This document shows positions 17,815-27,782 of a DNA stretch of 64,000 bases, in pieces. The DNA comes from an uncultured Verrucomicrobiota bacterium (lineage in GTDB: Bacteria; Verrucomicrobiota; Verrucomicrobiia; Verrucomicrobiales; DEV007): contig CACIUL010000005.1 in NCBI GenBank assembly GCA_902589825.1, forward strand, positions 35,506 to 99,505. Reading direction: 5' to 3'. The position numbers and the translations under genes are program-made. The notes beneath the pieces were generated by a model. The model saw only the letters and a list, made by a program, of their open reading frames with translations. It made no database searches and was not told the origin of the DNA. The first letter of the stretch is position 1, and each line of letters starts with the position of its first letter.

Positions 17815-20800
17815 ATGAAACTGTTCCCTTTCAAGGCAGTCATTGGTGCCCTTTCATTGGTCATCGCATTAGCCTGCCCTCATGCCCTGGCAGAACTCCA
17901 CATCACGGAATTCATGGCTAATAACAAGAAAACCGTCGAGGATGAGGATGGTGATGCAACTGACTGGATAGAGATCTTCAACTCCGGCACCGAGCCCATC
18001 AACCTTGAGGGATACTTCCTCACCGATGCAGCCGATGCACTTACCATGTGGAGTTTCCCGGCAGTTGAGATTGCCGAGAACGGCTTCCTCCTGGTGTTTG
18101 CTTCGGGTAAGGACCGGCGCAATCCCGACTCCGAGCTGCATACCAACTTCAAGCTTTCCAGCAACGGCGAATACCTTGCCCTTGTCGCCCCGGACGGCAC
18201 CTCCGTCATTGCCGAGTTCGGCACTGAGGAAAACCCTATCCCTGAACAATTTGAGGATTCCTCCTATGGCCTCATGCAGGGAGGTGGGCTGACACCAACC
18301 GTGTTCATCGGACCGACGCAACAGGTCAGGGTCATTATTCCCTCGGATGACTCACTCGGCGGAGACTGGACAACCCAGGAATTTGATGACTCCGGGTGGC
18401 AATCGGCCCAAATGGGGATCGGTTACGACGAGAACAGCACCTATGCCCAGGAGTTCGGGACAGACGGCAACCTTGGCGATGACTTCAATAATGTGAATAC
18501 ATCGGTCTATATCCGTGTTCCCTTCGAGGTCAGCGACCCGTCAACGATCACCAACCTCACCCTGAAAATGAAATACGATGACGGGTTTGTCGCCTACCTC
18601 AACGACACCCTGGTTGCCGATGCCAATGCACCCGGCGGGTTGACCTGGAATTCCGAGGCAACAGGCAACCACTCGGACGGCGAGGCCGTGGTCTTCCAGG
18701 ACTGGAACATCACTTCCTTTGTCAACAGGCTCACCGCCGGCACAAACATTCTCGCCATCCACGGGCTTAATGACGGCATCACCAGTTCCGACATGCTGAT
18801 CACCGCGGAAATTCGCGGCACCCGGATCACCGACCCGTCGCTGGGAGATCCTGGATACCTCGCCACGCCCTCACCTCGCACCTTCAACGGTGATACCTTT
18901 GGTGGCTTCGTGGGTGATACCACATTCAATGTGGACCGCGGCTTCTTCGAGGAACCCTTTGACCTTGAGATCACCTCGTCGACCGAGGAGGCGGAAATCC
19001 GCTACACGCTTGACGGGAGCCCGCCAGGACCCAGCAGGGGGCAGGTATACAACGGGCCGATCTCTATAACCGGAACCACCGTGGTGCGTGCCATGGCGCA
19101 CCTCTCCGGATTAAGGCCAACTAATATCGACACCCAGACCTACCTCTTCCCCGAGGACGTCGTCAACCAGCCGCGCATGCGCACCTCGGTCACCCAGTCG
19201 GCAACCCTCGGCCCGCAAATGGTCGATTCCCTCAAGGCCGTTCCCACCGTCTCCATTGTCACGGATAATCCCGGTCCTTTCCAGAATGAAGGAGGTGGCA
19301 ACATCCGCAGTGAGTCCCCGGCATCCGTGGAGATGATCTTTCCCGACGGCACGCCCGGCTTCCAGGAAAACGCCGGCTTAAAGCACTTCGGCGGTTACTA
19401 CACCAACTTCCCGAAAAAGAGCTTCCGTATCGGCTTCCGCTCACAATACGGTGCCACCAAGGTCAACTATCCCCTCTTTGACGGCTTCGACTACAAGCAC
19501 TACCCGCCAACGGACCGCTTTGACATCATGGACCTGCGCAGCGGTTCCCACGACATGCGCTCACGCGGGGCCTACATGTCCAACCGGTTCACTGACGACT
19601 CCATGCTGGACATGGGCAACCTCGCCCCGCACGGGCGCTTCGTGCACGTCTACCTCAACGGCAGCTACTGGGGACAATATCACCTGCGTGAACGCTGGAA
19701 TGCCGACATGGCTTCAAGCTATTTCGGAGGTCCCAAGGCGGACTATGACGCGGTCAACCTCAATGACGGCTTCCGCAACGACGAGAAAGTTTACGACGGT
19801 GACGGCGTCTTCTGGAACGAGGCAAAGGCACTGGCTTCAAGCGGCGACCCGTGGGCAAACAACGACAACAACATTGATGCAGCTAACCTGATCGACTTCA
19901 TGCTGCTTTGGGTAAGCGGCAACTCGGAAAGTGAAGTCAGGCTGCTTGGTTCCAAGGCCCAGGGGCAGCCTTTCCGTTTCCAGATGAAGGACGCTGACGG
20001 CTACCTGCGCAGTACAAATCGCTCGGTAAGCAGCTCCGGTCCCCTGGAACTGATGTCAAGGTTTCGCAGCGGCAACACGGATTTCGCCATGCTGGTGGCA
20101 GACCAGATCCATAAACGATTCTTCAATGACGGGGCACTGACACCGGCGAAAAACATCGAGCGTTTGCAGAAGCGAGTCGATGAGGCGCGGCCCGGCTTCA
20201 TTGCCGAGTCGGCACGCTGGGGCAATCGCTTTCGTGAATACCAGGACTGGCTCAACTACCAGAACAACCTGGTCAATAACCACTTCCCCGGCCTCGCCCA
20301 GACCATGATCGGGCGCTTCCGCTCAGCCGGAATGTATCCTGATATTATTGCCCCGGTCTTCAGCCAGCACGGCGGTTCATTATCAGAGGAAACCCCGCTG
20401 ACAATGGCCACCGATGCCGACAGGATTTACTACACACTTGACGGAAGCGATCCACGGCTTCCCGGCGGAGCGCCAAACCCGGATGCCCTCATCGCCTCCT
20501 TTGGCGGCGGCCTGCCAAGCCCGGTCACTTACATTGCAAGCGGCCATGAATGGCGTTACCTGGATAACGGCAGTGACCAGGGCGTTGCCTGGAGAGCCAA
20601 GGACTTTGACGACTCCGGGTGGGCCGAGGGACCGTCAGAACTTGGCTACGGTGACGACGGTGAAGGCGCAGGAACAACCGTGAGCTTCGGGCCGGATTCC
20701 TCAAGCAAGTATCCCACCACCTACTTCCGAACCACTGTCGACATTCCGGACCCCTCAATATTCTTCAACTTCCTGCTGAGGGTCAAATACGACGACGGGA

Positions 20801-22071
20801 TTGCCGTATACATTAACGGCGCGGAAGCACTCAGGCAGAACCTGGCAGCCAATGCCACTTACAGTTCATTTGCCTCCGGAGCCATCAATGATGAGGATGA
20901 CTGGAAGGACTACACGATACCGAAATCCTCACTATCCGCGGGCACCAACGTCATCGCTGTCGAAATTCACCAGACCAGCGGCACCAGCTCGGATATCCGT
21001 CTCGACATGATCCTTCGCGGAGAGACAAGCCAGGGAGGTGGAGACAACGTTTCCGATCCCCTGTTCCTCTCCCAGCCCACGCTCATCCGCACACGCTCCT
21101 ACAACACGGCAAGCAGTGAGTGGAGCGCCTTGAACGAGGCCTTTTTCTCTATCGACAGCATTCCTGCCAGTGCCACAAACCTCGTCATATCTGAATTCCA
21201 TTATCATCCCTCCAACCCGGCCAGTGAAGAGGAATCAGCTGTAAGCAATGATCGTGATGACTATGAATTTATTGAGTTTTTCAACCCGGGAACATCAGCA
21301 CTGGACCTTGGTGGAGTTCGTTTCCAGTCCGGAATCAACTTCACCTTTCCCCAGCAGGCAATCCTTCCCGCAGGACAATACATGTTGCTGATCCGCAACC
21401 GTGAAGCCTTTGAGGCAAGATACGGGGAAAGCAATGTTGCCTTTTATGAGTACAGCGGGCGACTGAGTAATGATGGTGAGGCATTACGTATTATTGACGC
21501 GGAGAATACTGCCATACTCGACTTTACCTACAATGACCAGCTACCCTGGCCGACATCCGCAGACGGCGAGGGAGCCAGCCTTGTCTTGATTAACCCGTCC
21601 GGCATACCCGAACACGGTGACCCTGCGAACTGGGCAGCGAGCCGTAACCCCGGCGGCTCACCAGGCACAGCAGAACCCTCCGGCATCACATATGCAGCGT
21701 GGGCCGCACTGAACGAAGTCAAGGGCGAACCCGGAGACGACGACGATGGAGATGACATCAGCAACTACCTCGAGTTCCTTTTCGGATCCAAGCCGAACCT
21801 TGCCAGCGATGCCCCTGCCCCCAGTACCGGAATCACCCGGGTCGGGAATAATGACTACCTCACCATCACGTTTCGCAAAAACCTCGCTGCCGATGGCCAG
21901 CTCAACGTCGAAGTATCAGAAGATCTCGCGACATGGTCCTCCAGTCCCGCCCTGTTCCAAACCCTGTCCAGCACCGACAATGGTGACGGCACGGCAACTG
22001 TTACCCTCAGGTTGGCAGGTCCTGTTGAGACGTTAACAAGAAACGTATTCCTGCGCATGCGCGGCAGCTGA
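17815..22071 (+). CDS. Very large exported CotH / lamin-tail / chitobiase-C protein
   Basis: 1,418 residues with a signal peptide (MKLFPFKAVIGALSLVIALA, cleavage near HALA). Domains in order: lamin-tail-like at about 27-140 (ITEFMANNKK), a jelly-roll-like domain (about 155-330), a chitobiase-C-type strand at about 395 (IRYTLDGSPPGPS), a CotH-kinase-like domain (about 488-820, with RSGSHDMRSRGAYM and LNGSYWGQYHLRERW), a second TLDGSDP site near 870, a second jelly-roll, a second lamin-tail (about 1122-1270, VISEFHYHPSNP) and the shared C-terminal module (about 1342-1418). CotH enzymes phosphorylate protein or use ATP in spore-coat systems, but in PVC bacteria the role is unknown. It probably acts at the cell surface. 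Confidence 0.87.
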   Translation: MKLFPFKAVIGALSLVIALACPHALAELHITEFMANNKKTVEDEDGDATDWIEIFNSGTEPINLEGYFLTDAADALTMWSFPAVEIAENGFLLVFASGKDRRNPDSELHTNFKLSSNGEYLALVAPDGTSVIAEFGTEENPIPEQFEDSSYGLMQGGGLTPTVFIGPTQQVRVIIPSDDSLGGDWTTQEFDDSGWQSAQMGIGYDENSTYAQEFGTDGNLGDDFNNVNTSVYIRVPFEVSDPSTITNLTLKMKYDDGFVAYLNDTLVADANAPGGLTWNSEATGNHSDGEAVVFQDWNITSFVNRLTAGTNILAIHGLNDGITSSDMLITAEIRGTRITDPSLGDPGYLATPSPRTFNGDTFGGFVGDTTFNVDRGFFEEPFDLEITSSTEEAEIRYTLDGSPPGPSRGQVYNGPISITGTTVVRAMAHLSGLRPTNIDTQTYLFPEDVVNQPRMRTSVTQSATLGPQMVDSLKAVPTVSIVTDNPGPFQNEGGGNIRSESPASVEMIFPDGTPGFQENAGLKHFGGYYTNFPKKSFRIGFRSQYGATKVNYPLFDGFDYKHYPPTDRFDIMDLRSGSHDMRSRGAYMSNRFTDDSMLDMGNLAPHGRFVHVYLNGSYWGQYHLRERWNADMASSYFGGPKADYDAVNLNDGFRNDEKVYDGDGVFWNEAKALASSGDPWANNDNNIDAANLIDFMLLWVSGNSESEVRLLGSKAQGQPFRFQMKDADGYLRSTNRSVSSSGPLELMSRFRSGNTDFAMLVADQIHKRFFNDGALTPAKNIERLQKRVDEARPGFIAESARWGNRFREYQDWLNYQNNLVNNHFPGLAQTMIGRFRSAGMYPDIIAPVFSQHGGSLSEETPLTMATDADRIYYTLDGSDPRLPGGAPNPDALIASFGGGLPSPVTYIASGHEWRYLDNGSDQGVAWRAKDFDDSGWAEGPSELGYGDDGEGAGTTVSFGPDSSSKYPTTYFRTTVDIPDPSIFFNFLLRVKYDDGIAVYINGAEALRQNLAANATYSSFASGAINDEDDWKDYTIPKSSLSAGTNVIAVEIHQTSGTSSDIRLDMILRGETSQGGGDNVSDPLFLSQPTLIRTRSYNTASSEWSALNEAFFSIDSIPASATNLVISEFHYHPSNPASEEESAVSNDRDDYEFIEFFNPGTSALDLGGVRFQSGINFTFPQQAILPAGQYMLLIRNREAFEARYGESNVAFYEYSGRLSNDGEALRIIDAENTAILDFTYNDQLPWPTSADGEGASLVLINPSGIPEHGDPANWAASRNPGGSPGTAEPSGITYAAWAALNEVKGEPGDDDDGDDISNYLEFLFGSKPNLASDAPAPSTGITRVGNNDYLTITFRKNLAADGQLNVEVSEDLATWSSSPALFQTLSSTDNGDGTATVTLRLAGPVETLTRNVFLRMRGS

Positions 22072-22092
22072 TATCACCGCCTGCCACCATTA

Positions 22093-22106
22093 GCCCCTTC
22101 GGGGGC
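22093..22106 (+). terminator. UUCG-capped hairpin after the CotH gene
   Basis: A perfect 5-bp stem GCCCC/GGGGC with a TTCG tetraloop lies 22 bp past the stop. A UUCG loop closed by C-G is very stable. There is no long T-tract after it, so termination is likely but not certain. Confidence 0.5.
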
Positions 22107-22239
22107 AAATGACTCTGGTCAGCTTCCGGTATAATGCCGGCAAGCCCATGCCCCGTTCATAGCAAGTAACTCTGTTCGATGTGGTTATTACTGATTTTCT
22201 ACCATTGCATTATAAAATCCATGGTTCCATAATTGGTTC

Positions 22240-25200
22240 ATGCAAAACGGCAAAATTCACAGCATTGCCAAGCTCTGTTTCCTAAGCACACTGCTCTCTC
22301 TGTTCTTTTTCTCCTTCAGTGGATGCAAACCGGCAGAAGAAAAAGAAACCGGAAAAACAAAGCCTCCCGGGCAGAATACTGCCCCTGAACAAAAAAACCC
22401 TTCTGGCCCGCAAACCACCCCACAGGAGAAAACCACCCCACAGGAGAAAACCACCCCACAGGAGAAAACCACCCCGCAGGAAGAAACTCCGCCCCCGGAG
22501 AAAACCACCCCACTGGAGGAATTAGACCTCAGCAAGCTAAAGCCAAACCCAATTGGGGATTTTAAGTGGGAAGTAAAGGGCAACCTGGTCACGATCATCA
22601 AGTGCAAAGCAAGCGGCACGGTCGTTCTTCCTGAAAAAATTGCCGGTTTCCCGGTCGGCCGTATCGGGTCACTGGCCTCTGATGGCAACACACTTCCTAG
22701 CACCCTTAAGGCAGCAAACGCCATTCCCGACGGGGTAACCCGACTGGTCGTTCCAGAGACCCTGAAAAGCATTGGTGATGGGGCATTCTATAATTGCAAG
22801 AGCCTGACTTTGCTTAACCTTCCAGACCAGCTGAGAAGTATCGGAAGGTATGCTTTTTATGGTTGTGAAAAACTCAGCAAGGTTTCACCGGGCGCCGGCC
22901 TGAGTCATATCGGGGAAGGCGCATTCTACAACTGCTCCAACCTGGAACCACTGGTCCTGCCCAATACCCTCAACAGAATCGATGCGAAGGCATTTCATGG
23001 GTGCAACCGCTTCACGGAAATCACCATACCTGATGCCGTAAACAGCATTTCACATGCCGCCTTTGACGGTTGCAACAACCTTAAAACGATCACCGTCACT
23101 GAAAAGAACGGAACTTTCTCAAGCATCGACGGCGTCCTCTTCAACAAGGCCGGCCAAACACTGGTAAGGTGCCCGCAAACACGCAAAGGTGACTACCAGG
23201 CTCCTCCCTCGGTAACTGAAGTGGCCACTGCCGCATTTTATCGGTGTTCTTCACTGACATCAATCATCCTGCCTGATGGGGTCGCCAATATCCGCAATGA
23301 TGCGTTCCGTGAATGCACTTCACTGAAAACACTGAAGCTCCCGCAAACTCTCACCAGCCTGGGTTCCTCAGCCTTCGCTTTTTGTGAAGCCCTTGAAAGT
23401 GCCAGTATTCCGTCGGGAGTCACCGCAATCGACAAATATGTCTTCCATGGGTGCAAAAGCCTCAAGAGCATTGCCCTCCCGGCAAACCTGACCAGTATCG
23501 GCAGTCATTCCTTCAGGGGGTGTGCCGCAATAACCGGTCTCACACTACCTGCAAAGCTCACTTCCATCGGCAACAGCGCATTTGAGGAATGTGTCAGCCT
23601 GGACAGCCTGACACTGCCCGGAAAACTCTCGACAATTGGCAGGGCTGCCTTCAAGAAATGCAGCGCACTGCAGCAGATCAACATTCCCGACCCGGTAACC
23701 AGCATCCAGGACGCCACCTTTGCCGGTTGCGAAAGCCTGACACGTGCATCGCTGGGCAAGGCAATCACAAATATTGGCAGCCATGCCTTCAGTGGATGCT
23801 CACAACTCAGGGAACTCCCCATCCCGGATACTGTAACCAGCTTAGGTGCCGGCGCCTTTGCCTCCTGCCAAAACCTTGAGGCAATCATTATTCCTGAAGG
23901 TATCAAGCATACCATTTCCACCTCGGCAGACACGGAGGCAGCAAGCACTCTCTCACCCTTTCACGGATGCAGCGGCTTAAAAAAGGTCACCATCATGGTG
24001 CCTATGACCAACGGCAATCACACAAGGTGGATCCATGATGAAGCTCTGGGAACCACCGGGATCACCGAGGTGATTTTTGGTGAAGGAGTCACCGCCATTG
24101 GTGGTGATACCTTCCGGGATTGCTCCACACTGGAAACCATTGTTTTCCCCGGGAGCCTGACCACTATTGATAGCGGAGCCTTCCGAGGATGCCGCAACCT
24201 TAAGCGGCTCAGCCTCCCTGGAAGTCTCTCCTCCGTTGGAAACAGTGCATTCAGGGAATGCACCGGGCTTGAAACCGTTGAGCTCCCCTCCGCCATTACG
24301 GCCATTGCCGACCAGCTCTTCATGGATTGCACCAAGTTAACCGAAATCAGGATGGGAACAGGTGTGACCAGTATCGGAAAGCATGCTTTTGCCGGCTGCT
24401 CTCAACTCAAGAACCTGGCGATCCCGGAGAAATTAATCACCCTTGGTGATGGAGCATTTGCCTCCTGCCAAAGCCTTGAGTCCATCACTATTCCCGAGGG
24501 TCTCAATCACTCCATATCAACAGGCCATTCCGAGGAAACTCTCACGGGAACTTCCCTGTCACCGTTTTACGGATGCAGCTCTTTAACCAGCGTGACAATC
24601 AAGGTCGCCTCAATCAATACCGGACACACGGCATGGATTGACAATGACCTGCTCAAAACAAATGCCGTCACCGAGATTATCCTCGCTGAAGGAGTCGATG
24701 ACATTGGTGACGGAACATTCAGGGACAAGGAAAGCATTGAACAGGTTACCCTGCCTGTCAGTGTAAGCCGGATTGGTTCTGCTGCCTTTCAGGGCTGCGC
24801 CAACCTAAAGGAGATCTCCATCAGCAGGGTAACTGCCAGTATTGCCGGTAACGCCTTTGATGGATGCAGCCAGCTCACAGCCATCAACATTGCCGCCGGC
24901 AACAGCACCTACTCCAGTAAGGATGGCATCCTCTTTAACAAGTCGGGGGAAACCCTGCTCAAATGCCCCGAAGGAAAAACAGGCACCTGCGTCATACCCG
25001 AGGGAGTCAAATCCATTAATGGCAACGCATTCCGCAACTGCGCGCTGTTGACGGCAATCACCAGCCCGGAGGGCATCACCGACATTGGGGCACATGCCTT
25101 CAGCCATTGCACCAATCTTGCAGACATCACCCTACCGGAAAGCACGGTCACTATCGCGGATTATGCCTTTAACTCCTGCAAAAAACTTGCGTCAGTTACC

Positions 25201-25476
25201 ATCCCTAAGGCAGTCACTGCAATCGGCACGTTTGCCTTTGCCGGTTGCAGCGCACTCAAGCAAGTGACGATCGGGGAAAATGTCGCCAGTATTGGCAATG
25301 GGTCATTCAGTGACTGCGCCTCACTTACCACCGTCAAGGTTCTTGGCAAAGGCATTCCCGAGGCAACCGGGGCTTTCAACAACTCCCCGGTAACGGTGTA
25401 TTATCAGCTCGGAGCACAGGGATGGGGAACCTACTGGAACGAGAAGCCACTCAGGCCCATCGCCGAGCTTCCCTGA
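22240..25476 (+). CDS. BspA-type leucine-rich-repeat lipoprotein
   Basis: 1,078 residues. The N-terminus is a hydrophobic segment ending FSFSGC (Cys29), a likely lipoprotein signal. It is followed by a proline/threonine-rich spacer (TTPQEK repeats, about residues 59-94), then about 23 LRR_5-type repeats of the BspA/TpLRR kind from about 165 to the end, with IPDGV, AFxGCxxL and 'LxSITIP' patterns. These proteins are commonly surface adhesins, and their repeats mediate binding to proteins or cells. The long chain and the flexible spacer suggest a cell-surface binding arm. No enzyme motif is visible. Confidence 0.86.
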   Translation: MQNGKIHSIAKLCFLSTLLSLFFFSFSGCKPAEEKETGKTKPPGQNTAPEQKNPSGPQTTPQEKTTPQEKTTPQEKTTPQEETPPPEKTTPLEELDLSKLKPNPIGDFKWEVKGNLVTIIKCKASGTVVLPEKIAGFPVGRIGSLASDGNTLPSTLKAANAIPDGVTRLVVPETLKSIGDGAFYNCKSLTLLNLPDQLRSIGRYAFYGCEKLSKVSPGAGLSHIGEGAFYNCSNLEPLVLPNTLNRIDAKAFHGCNRFTEITIPDAVNSISHAAFDGCNNLKTITVTEKNGTFSSIDGVLFNKAGQTLVRCPQTRKGDYQAPPSVTEVATAAFYRCSSLTSIILPDGVANIRNDAFRECTSLKTLKLPQTLTSLGSSAFAFCEALESASIPSGVTAIDKYVFHGCKSLKSIALPANLTSIGSHSFRGCAAITGLTLPAKLTSIGNSAFEECVSLDSLTLPGKLSTIGRAAFKKCSALQQINIPDPVTSIQDATFAGCESLTRASLGKAITNIGSHAFSGCSQLRELPIPDTVTSLGAGAFASCQNLEAIIIPEGIKHTISTSADTEAASTLSPFHGCSGLKKVTIMVPMTNGNHTRWIHDEALGTTGITEVIFGEGVTAIGGDTFRDCSTLETIVFPGSLTTIDSGAFRGCRNLKRLSLPGSLSSVGNSAFRECTGLETVELPSAITAIADQLFMDCTKLTEIRMGTGVTSIGKHAFAGCSQLKNLAIPEKLITLGDGAFASCQSLESITIPEGLNHSISTGHSEETLTGTSLSPFYGCSSLTSVTIKVASINTGHTAWIDNDLLKTNAVTEIILAEGVDDIGDGTFRDKESIEQVTLPVSVSRIGSAAFQGCANLKEISISRVTASIAGNAFDGCSQLTAINIAAGNSTYSSKDGILFNKSGETLLKCPEGKTGTCVIPEGVKSINGNAFRNCALLTAITSPEGITDIGAHAFSHCTNLADITLPESTVTIADYAFNSCKKLASVTIPKAVTAIGTFAFAGCSALKQVTIGENVASIGNGSFSDCASLTTVKVLGKGIPEATGAFNNSPVTVYYQLGAQGWGTYWNEKPLRPIAELP
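22414..22521 (+). repeat. 18-bp in-frame tandem repeats coding TTPQEK
   Basis: Four consecutive 18-bp units based on ACCACCCCACAGGAGAAA begin at 22414, 22432, 22450 and 22468, the last diverged, with a further related unit at 22504. They code the proline-rich spacer of the LRR lipoprotein. Whole-codon units let copy number change without shifting the frame. Confidence 0.85.
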
Positions 25477-25604
25477 TCCATCAATTCATGACGGTTAATA
25501 TTTCTGCACTAGGTATTACCCATTATCCACTTGACCCAGAGTCCACTGAACGCACAACTTAAGACACATTCAGAATTGCTCTCAAGAGCTGACCCGAACA
25601 AACC

Positions 25605-26543
25605 ATGAAAAAAACTTATCTCCTCATCGCCGCCTTCATTTTCTCGCTGAGCAGCTTTACCGCCAAGGCAGAGCGCCTCGTTCTGGTTGGCGCCTCCTAC
25701 GGCAAGAACATCCTTGCTATTTGTGATGCCAAGGGAAAGCCCATCTGGCAACACAAGACCGCCGGACCAAAGCGCGGGCACACCGGTCATCATGATGTCC
25801 ACCTGCTCGCTAACGGCAACATCCTCTTCCACGACACTTGGACCACGTTGAAGGAAATTACGCTCGATCAGAAAGTTGTCTGGGAATACGACTGCGCAAA
25901 GAGCAACGGCAACCAGGGCAAACGTGTCGACGTGCACGCATTCGCCCGCATGCCAAACGGCAACACCGTCATTGTCGAGAGTGGCGTCGGGCGCATCATT
26001 GAGGTCGATAAATCCGGCAAGCTCGTCCACCAGTTTCCCCTCAAGAAAGGCGGCACCCAGTCCACCCGCTGGGTTCGGCAGACACCCAAGGGAAACTGGC
26101 TGGTGTGCTCAGAGAACCCGGGTGTCGTTACCGAATATGACAGGGAAGGAAATGTCGTATGGGATTACCTGATCAAGACGCGCGTTTACGGGGCAATTCG
26201 CCTCAAAAGCGGAAACACCCTGATTGCATCTGGAAGCGGCAACAGCATCGTCGAGGTAACCCCGGATAAAAAAGTAGCCTGGGAGGTCAAGGGCCAAGTC
26301 CCGGGAACGGACATCAAGCTGAAGTGGATGACCTGCCTGCAGGAGCAGGAAAACGGCAACTACATTGTAGGCAACTGCCATGCAGGTCCGGACAACCCGC
26401 AAATCTTCGAGATCACCAGAGACAAGAAGGTGGTCTGGGAGTTCAATGAATATGAACTGGTCGGAAACGGGCTCGCCTGCTGGCAGGTCCTCGATGACAA
26501 GCAGTCCGCCATGGTCCGGGAAAAACTCGCTGCATTGAAATAG
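25605..26543 (+). CDS. Secreted beta-propeller protein (PQQ/arylsulfotransferase-like)
   Basis: 312 residues with signal peptide MKKTYLLIAAFIFSLSSFTAKA. Five or six blades repeat with two elements per blade: a 'GN-I/T-L/V' strand (GNILFHD, GNTVIVES, GNWLVCSE, GNTLIASG, GNYIVGN) and a Trp strand (KVVWEY, NVVWDY, KVAWEV, KVVWEF). This is the pattern of PQQ-like or arylsulfotransferase-like propellers. No sulfotransferase catalytic His is obvious, so it is described only as a binding or structural propeller. It stands alone, with 128 bp upstream and 293 bp downstream. Confidence 0.8.
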   Translation: MKKTYLLIAAFIFSLSSFTAKAERLVLVGASYGKNILAICDAKGKPIWQHKTAGPKRGHTGHHDVHLLANGNILFHDTWTTLKEITLDQKVVWEYDCAKSNGNQGKRVDVHAFARMPNGNTVIVESGVGRIIEVDKSGKLVHQFPLKKGGTQSTRWVRQTPKGNWLVCSENPGVVTEYDREGNVVWDYLIKTRVYGAIRLKSGNTLIASGSGNSIVEVTPDKKVAWEVKGQVPGTDIKLKWMTCLQEQENGNYIVGNCHAGPDNPQIFEITRDKKVVWEFNEYELVGNGLACWQVLDDKQSAMVREKLAALK

Positions 26544-26836
26544 GATTTTCAGTGACCGTGGAACCTCCTGCTTGCTGCCCCCCTTATATGGGGAAATGCC
26601 GCATTGTTCTTTACCTTATGCATCCATGTCGGGCTGGCGGCATTATCAATATGGGATCAACGTCGCAGAAAAAATACGAAAAAGACTGGAGCCGCAAAGG
26701 CGGCTGGGATGGAAGCTCAGGGAGCAGCGGTGATTAGCATTTATTCAAAATCTATTACCCGACAATCAACGAATGATACCCTTCCTTGTAAAAAACAGGC
26801 TTCCACTTTCCAAGTTCTACCTACACAATATATAAC

Positions 26837-27739
26837 ATGCATAACTTTTCACGACGTCACTTTATCCGCACAACCGCACTCGGAAGCGGTGCCATCGCCC
26901 TCTCTCCAGCCAGCTTTGCTGCCGACAAGGATGACCCGAATCGCTTCCAGATCGGAATCCAGGAATACACCTTCCATCGCTGGCTGAACGGAAAAAAGCT
27001 CAAGCACCTCGACTACCCGGCACTGGCAAAGGAGAAGCTCGGTATCACCCACATTGAATACTGGAACCGCCCGTTCAGGGGCAGACACACTGACAAGGCA
27101 TATGTCGGCGAACTCGTCAAACGCACCACCGGCGAAGGCATGAAAAATGTCCTGATCCTTGTCGACGCCGGAAACCAGCTTGACTCACCTGATGCCAAGC
27201 AGCGGGCCCGCGCAATCGATGAGCACAAGGGATGGGTTGATTGTGCCGCGCAGCTTGGTTGTGATGCCATCCGTGTTAATTGCCGATCCGGCGGAGACCG
27301 GGATATCAACCTTGATAATGCAGCCAAGGGACTGATCCCGCTTTGCGAGTATGCCAAGGGCTCCAAGGTCAAGATTGTCATCGAGCCACACGGTGGCAAT
27401 TCCCAGGACCCCGACTGGCTGCTGGCAGCGATGAAAAAAATCAAACATCCCCAGGCTGGTATCCTGCCAGACTTCAACAACTACGGCCGGTATGACCGCT
27501 ACGATGCTGTCACCAAGAGCCTGCCATATGCGCCGGCTGTTTGTGCCAAGGCACTGAAGTTTGACGAGAAAGGCAACGAGACACGGACTGATTTCTTCAA
27601 GATGCTCAAAATTGTCTACCAGTCTGAGTTTTCAGGCGTGATCTCCATTGAATTTGAAGGACATGGCGTTGACCCGGTTGAAGGCGCGCTGAAGACCAAG
27701 GTCTTGATTGAAAAGGCACTGAAAGCGGCCGCAAAATAA
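26837..27739 (+). CDS. Exported TIM-barrel sugar-phosphate isomerase/epimerase-like protein
   Basis: 300 residues. The N-terminus carries SRRHFIRTTALGSGAIALSP, a twin-arginine (Tat) signal with cleavage near SFAA, so the protein probably folds before export. The rest is a xylose-isomerase-like TIM barrel: IGIQEYTFHRW, then GITHIEYWNR, then GCDAIRVNCR, KIVIEPHGGN and VISIEFEGHG at strand ends, where metal-binding Glu, Asp and His residues occur in the family. In PVC genomes such proteins accompany sugar or oxidoreductase genes. The iduronate-type sulfatase begins 43 bp downstream on the same strand, so co-transcription is likely. The substrate is unknown. Confidence 0.85.
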   Translation: MHNFSRRHFIRTTALGSGAIALSPASFAADKDDPNRFQIGIQEYTFHRWLNGKKLKHLDYPALAKEKLGITHIEYWNRPFRGRHTDKAYVGELVKRTTGEGMKNVLILVDAGNQLDSPDAKQRARAIDEHKGWVDCAAQLGCDAIRVNCRSGGDRDINLDNAAKGLIPLCEYAKGSKVKIVIEPHGGNSQDPDWLLAAMKKIKHPQAGILPDFNNYGRYDRYDAVTKSLPYAPAVCAKALKFDEKGNETRTDFFKMLKIVYQSEFSGVISIEFEGHGVDPVEGALKTKVLIEKALKAAAK

Positions 27740-27782
27740 CCGCCCCACAAACACCGGGAAGCAAAAAGCTACCTGCTGATTC

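Noticed and set aside
17582..17818. Short frames in the divergent gap before the CotH gene
   Set aside because: No start signal, no protein-like composition, and the region must contain two promoters.
26552..26737. Possible small membrane ORF in the 293-bp gap after the propeller gene
   Set aside because: One frame has a hydrophobic stretch (ALFFTLCIHVGLAALSIW) but only CTG or TTG as start and no ribosome site; it may be chance.
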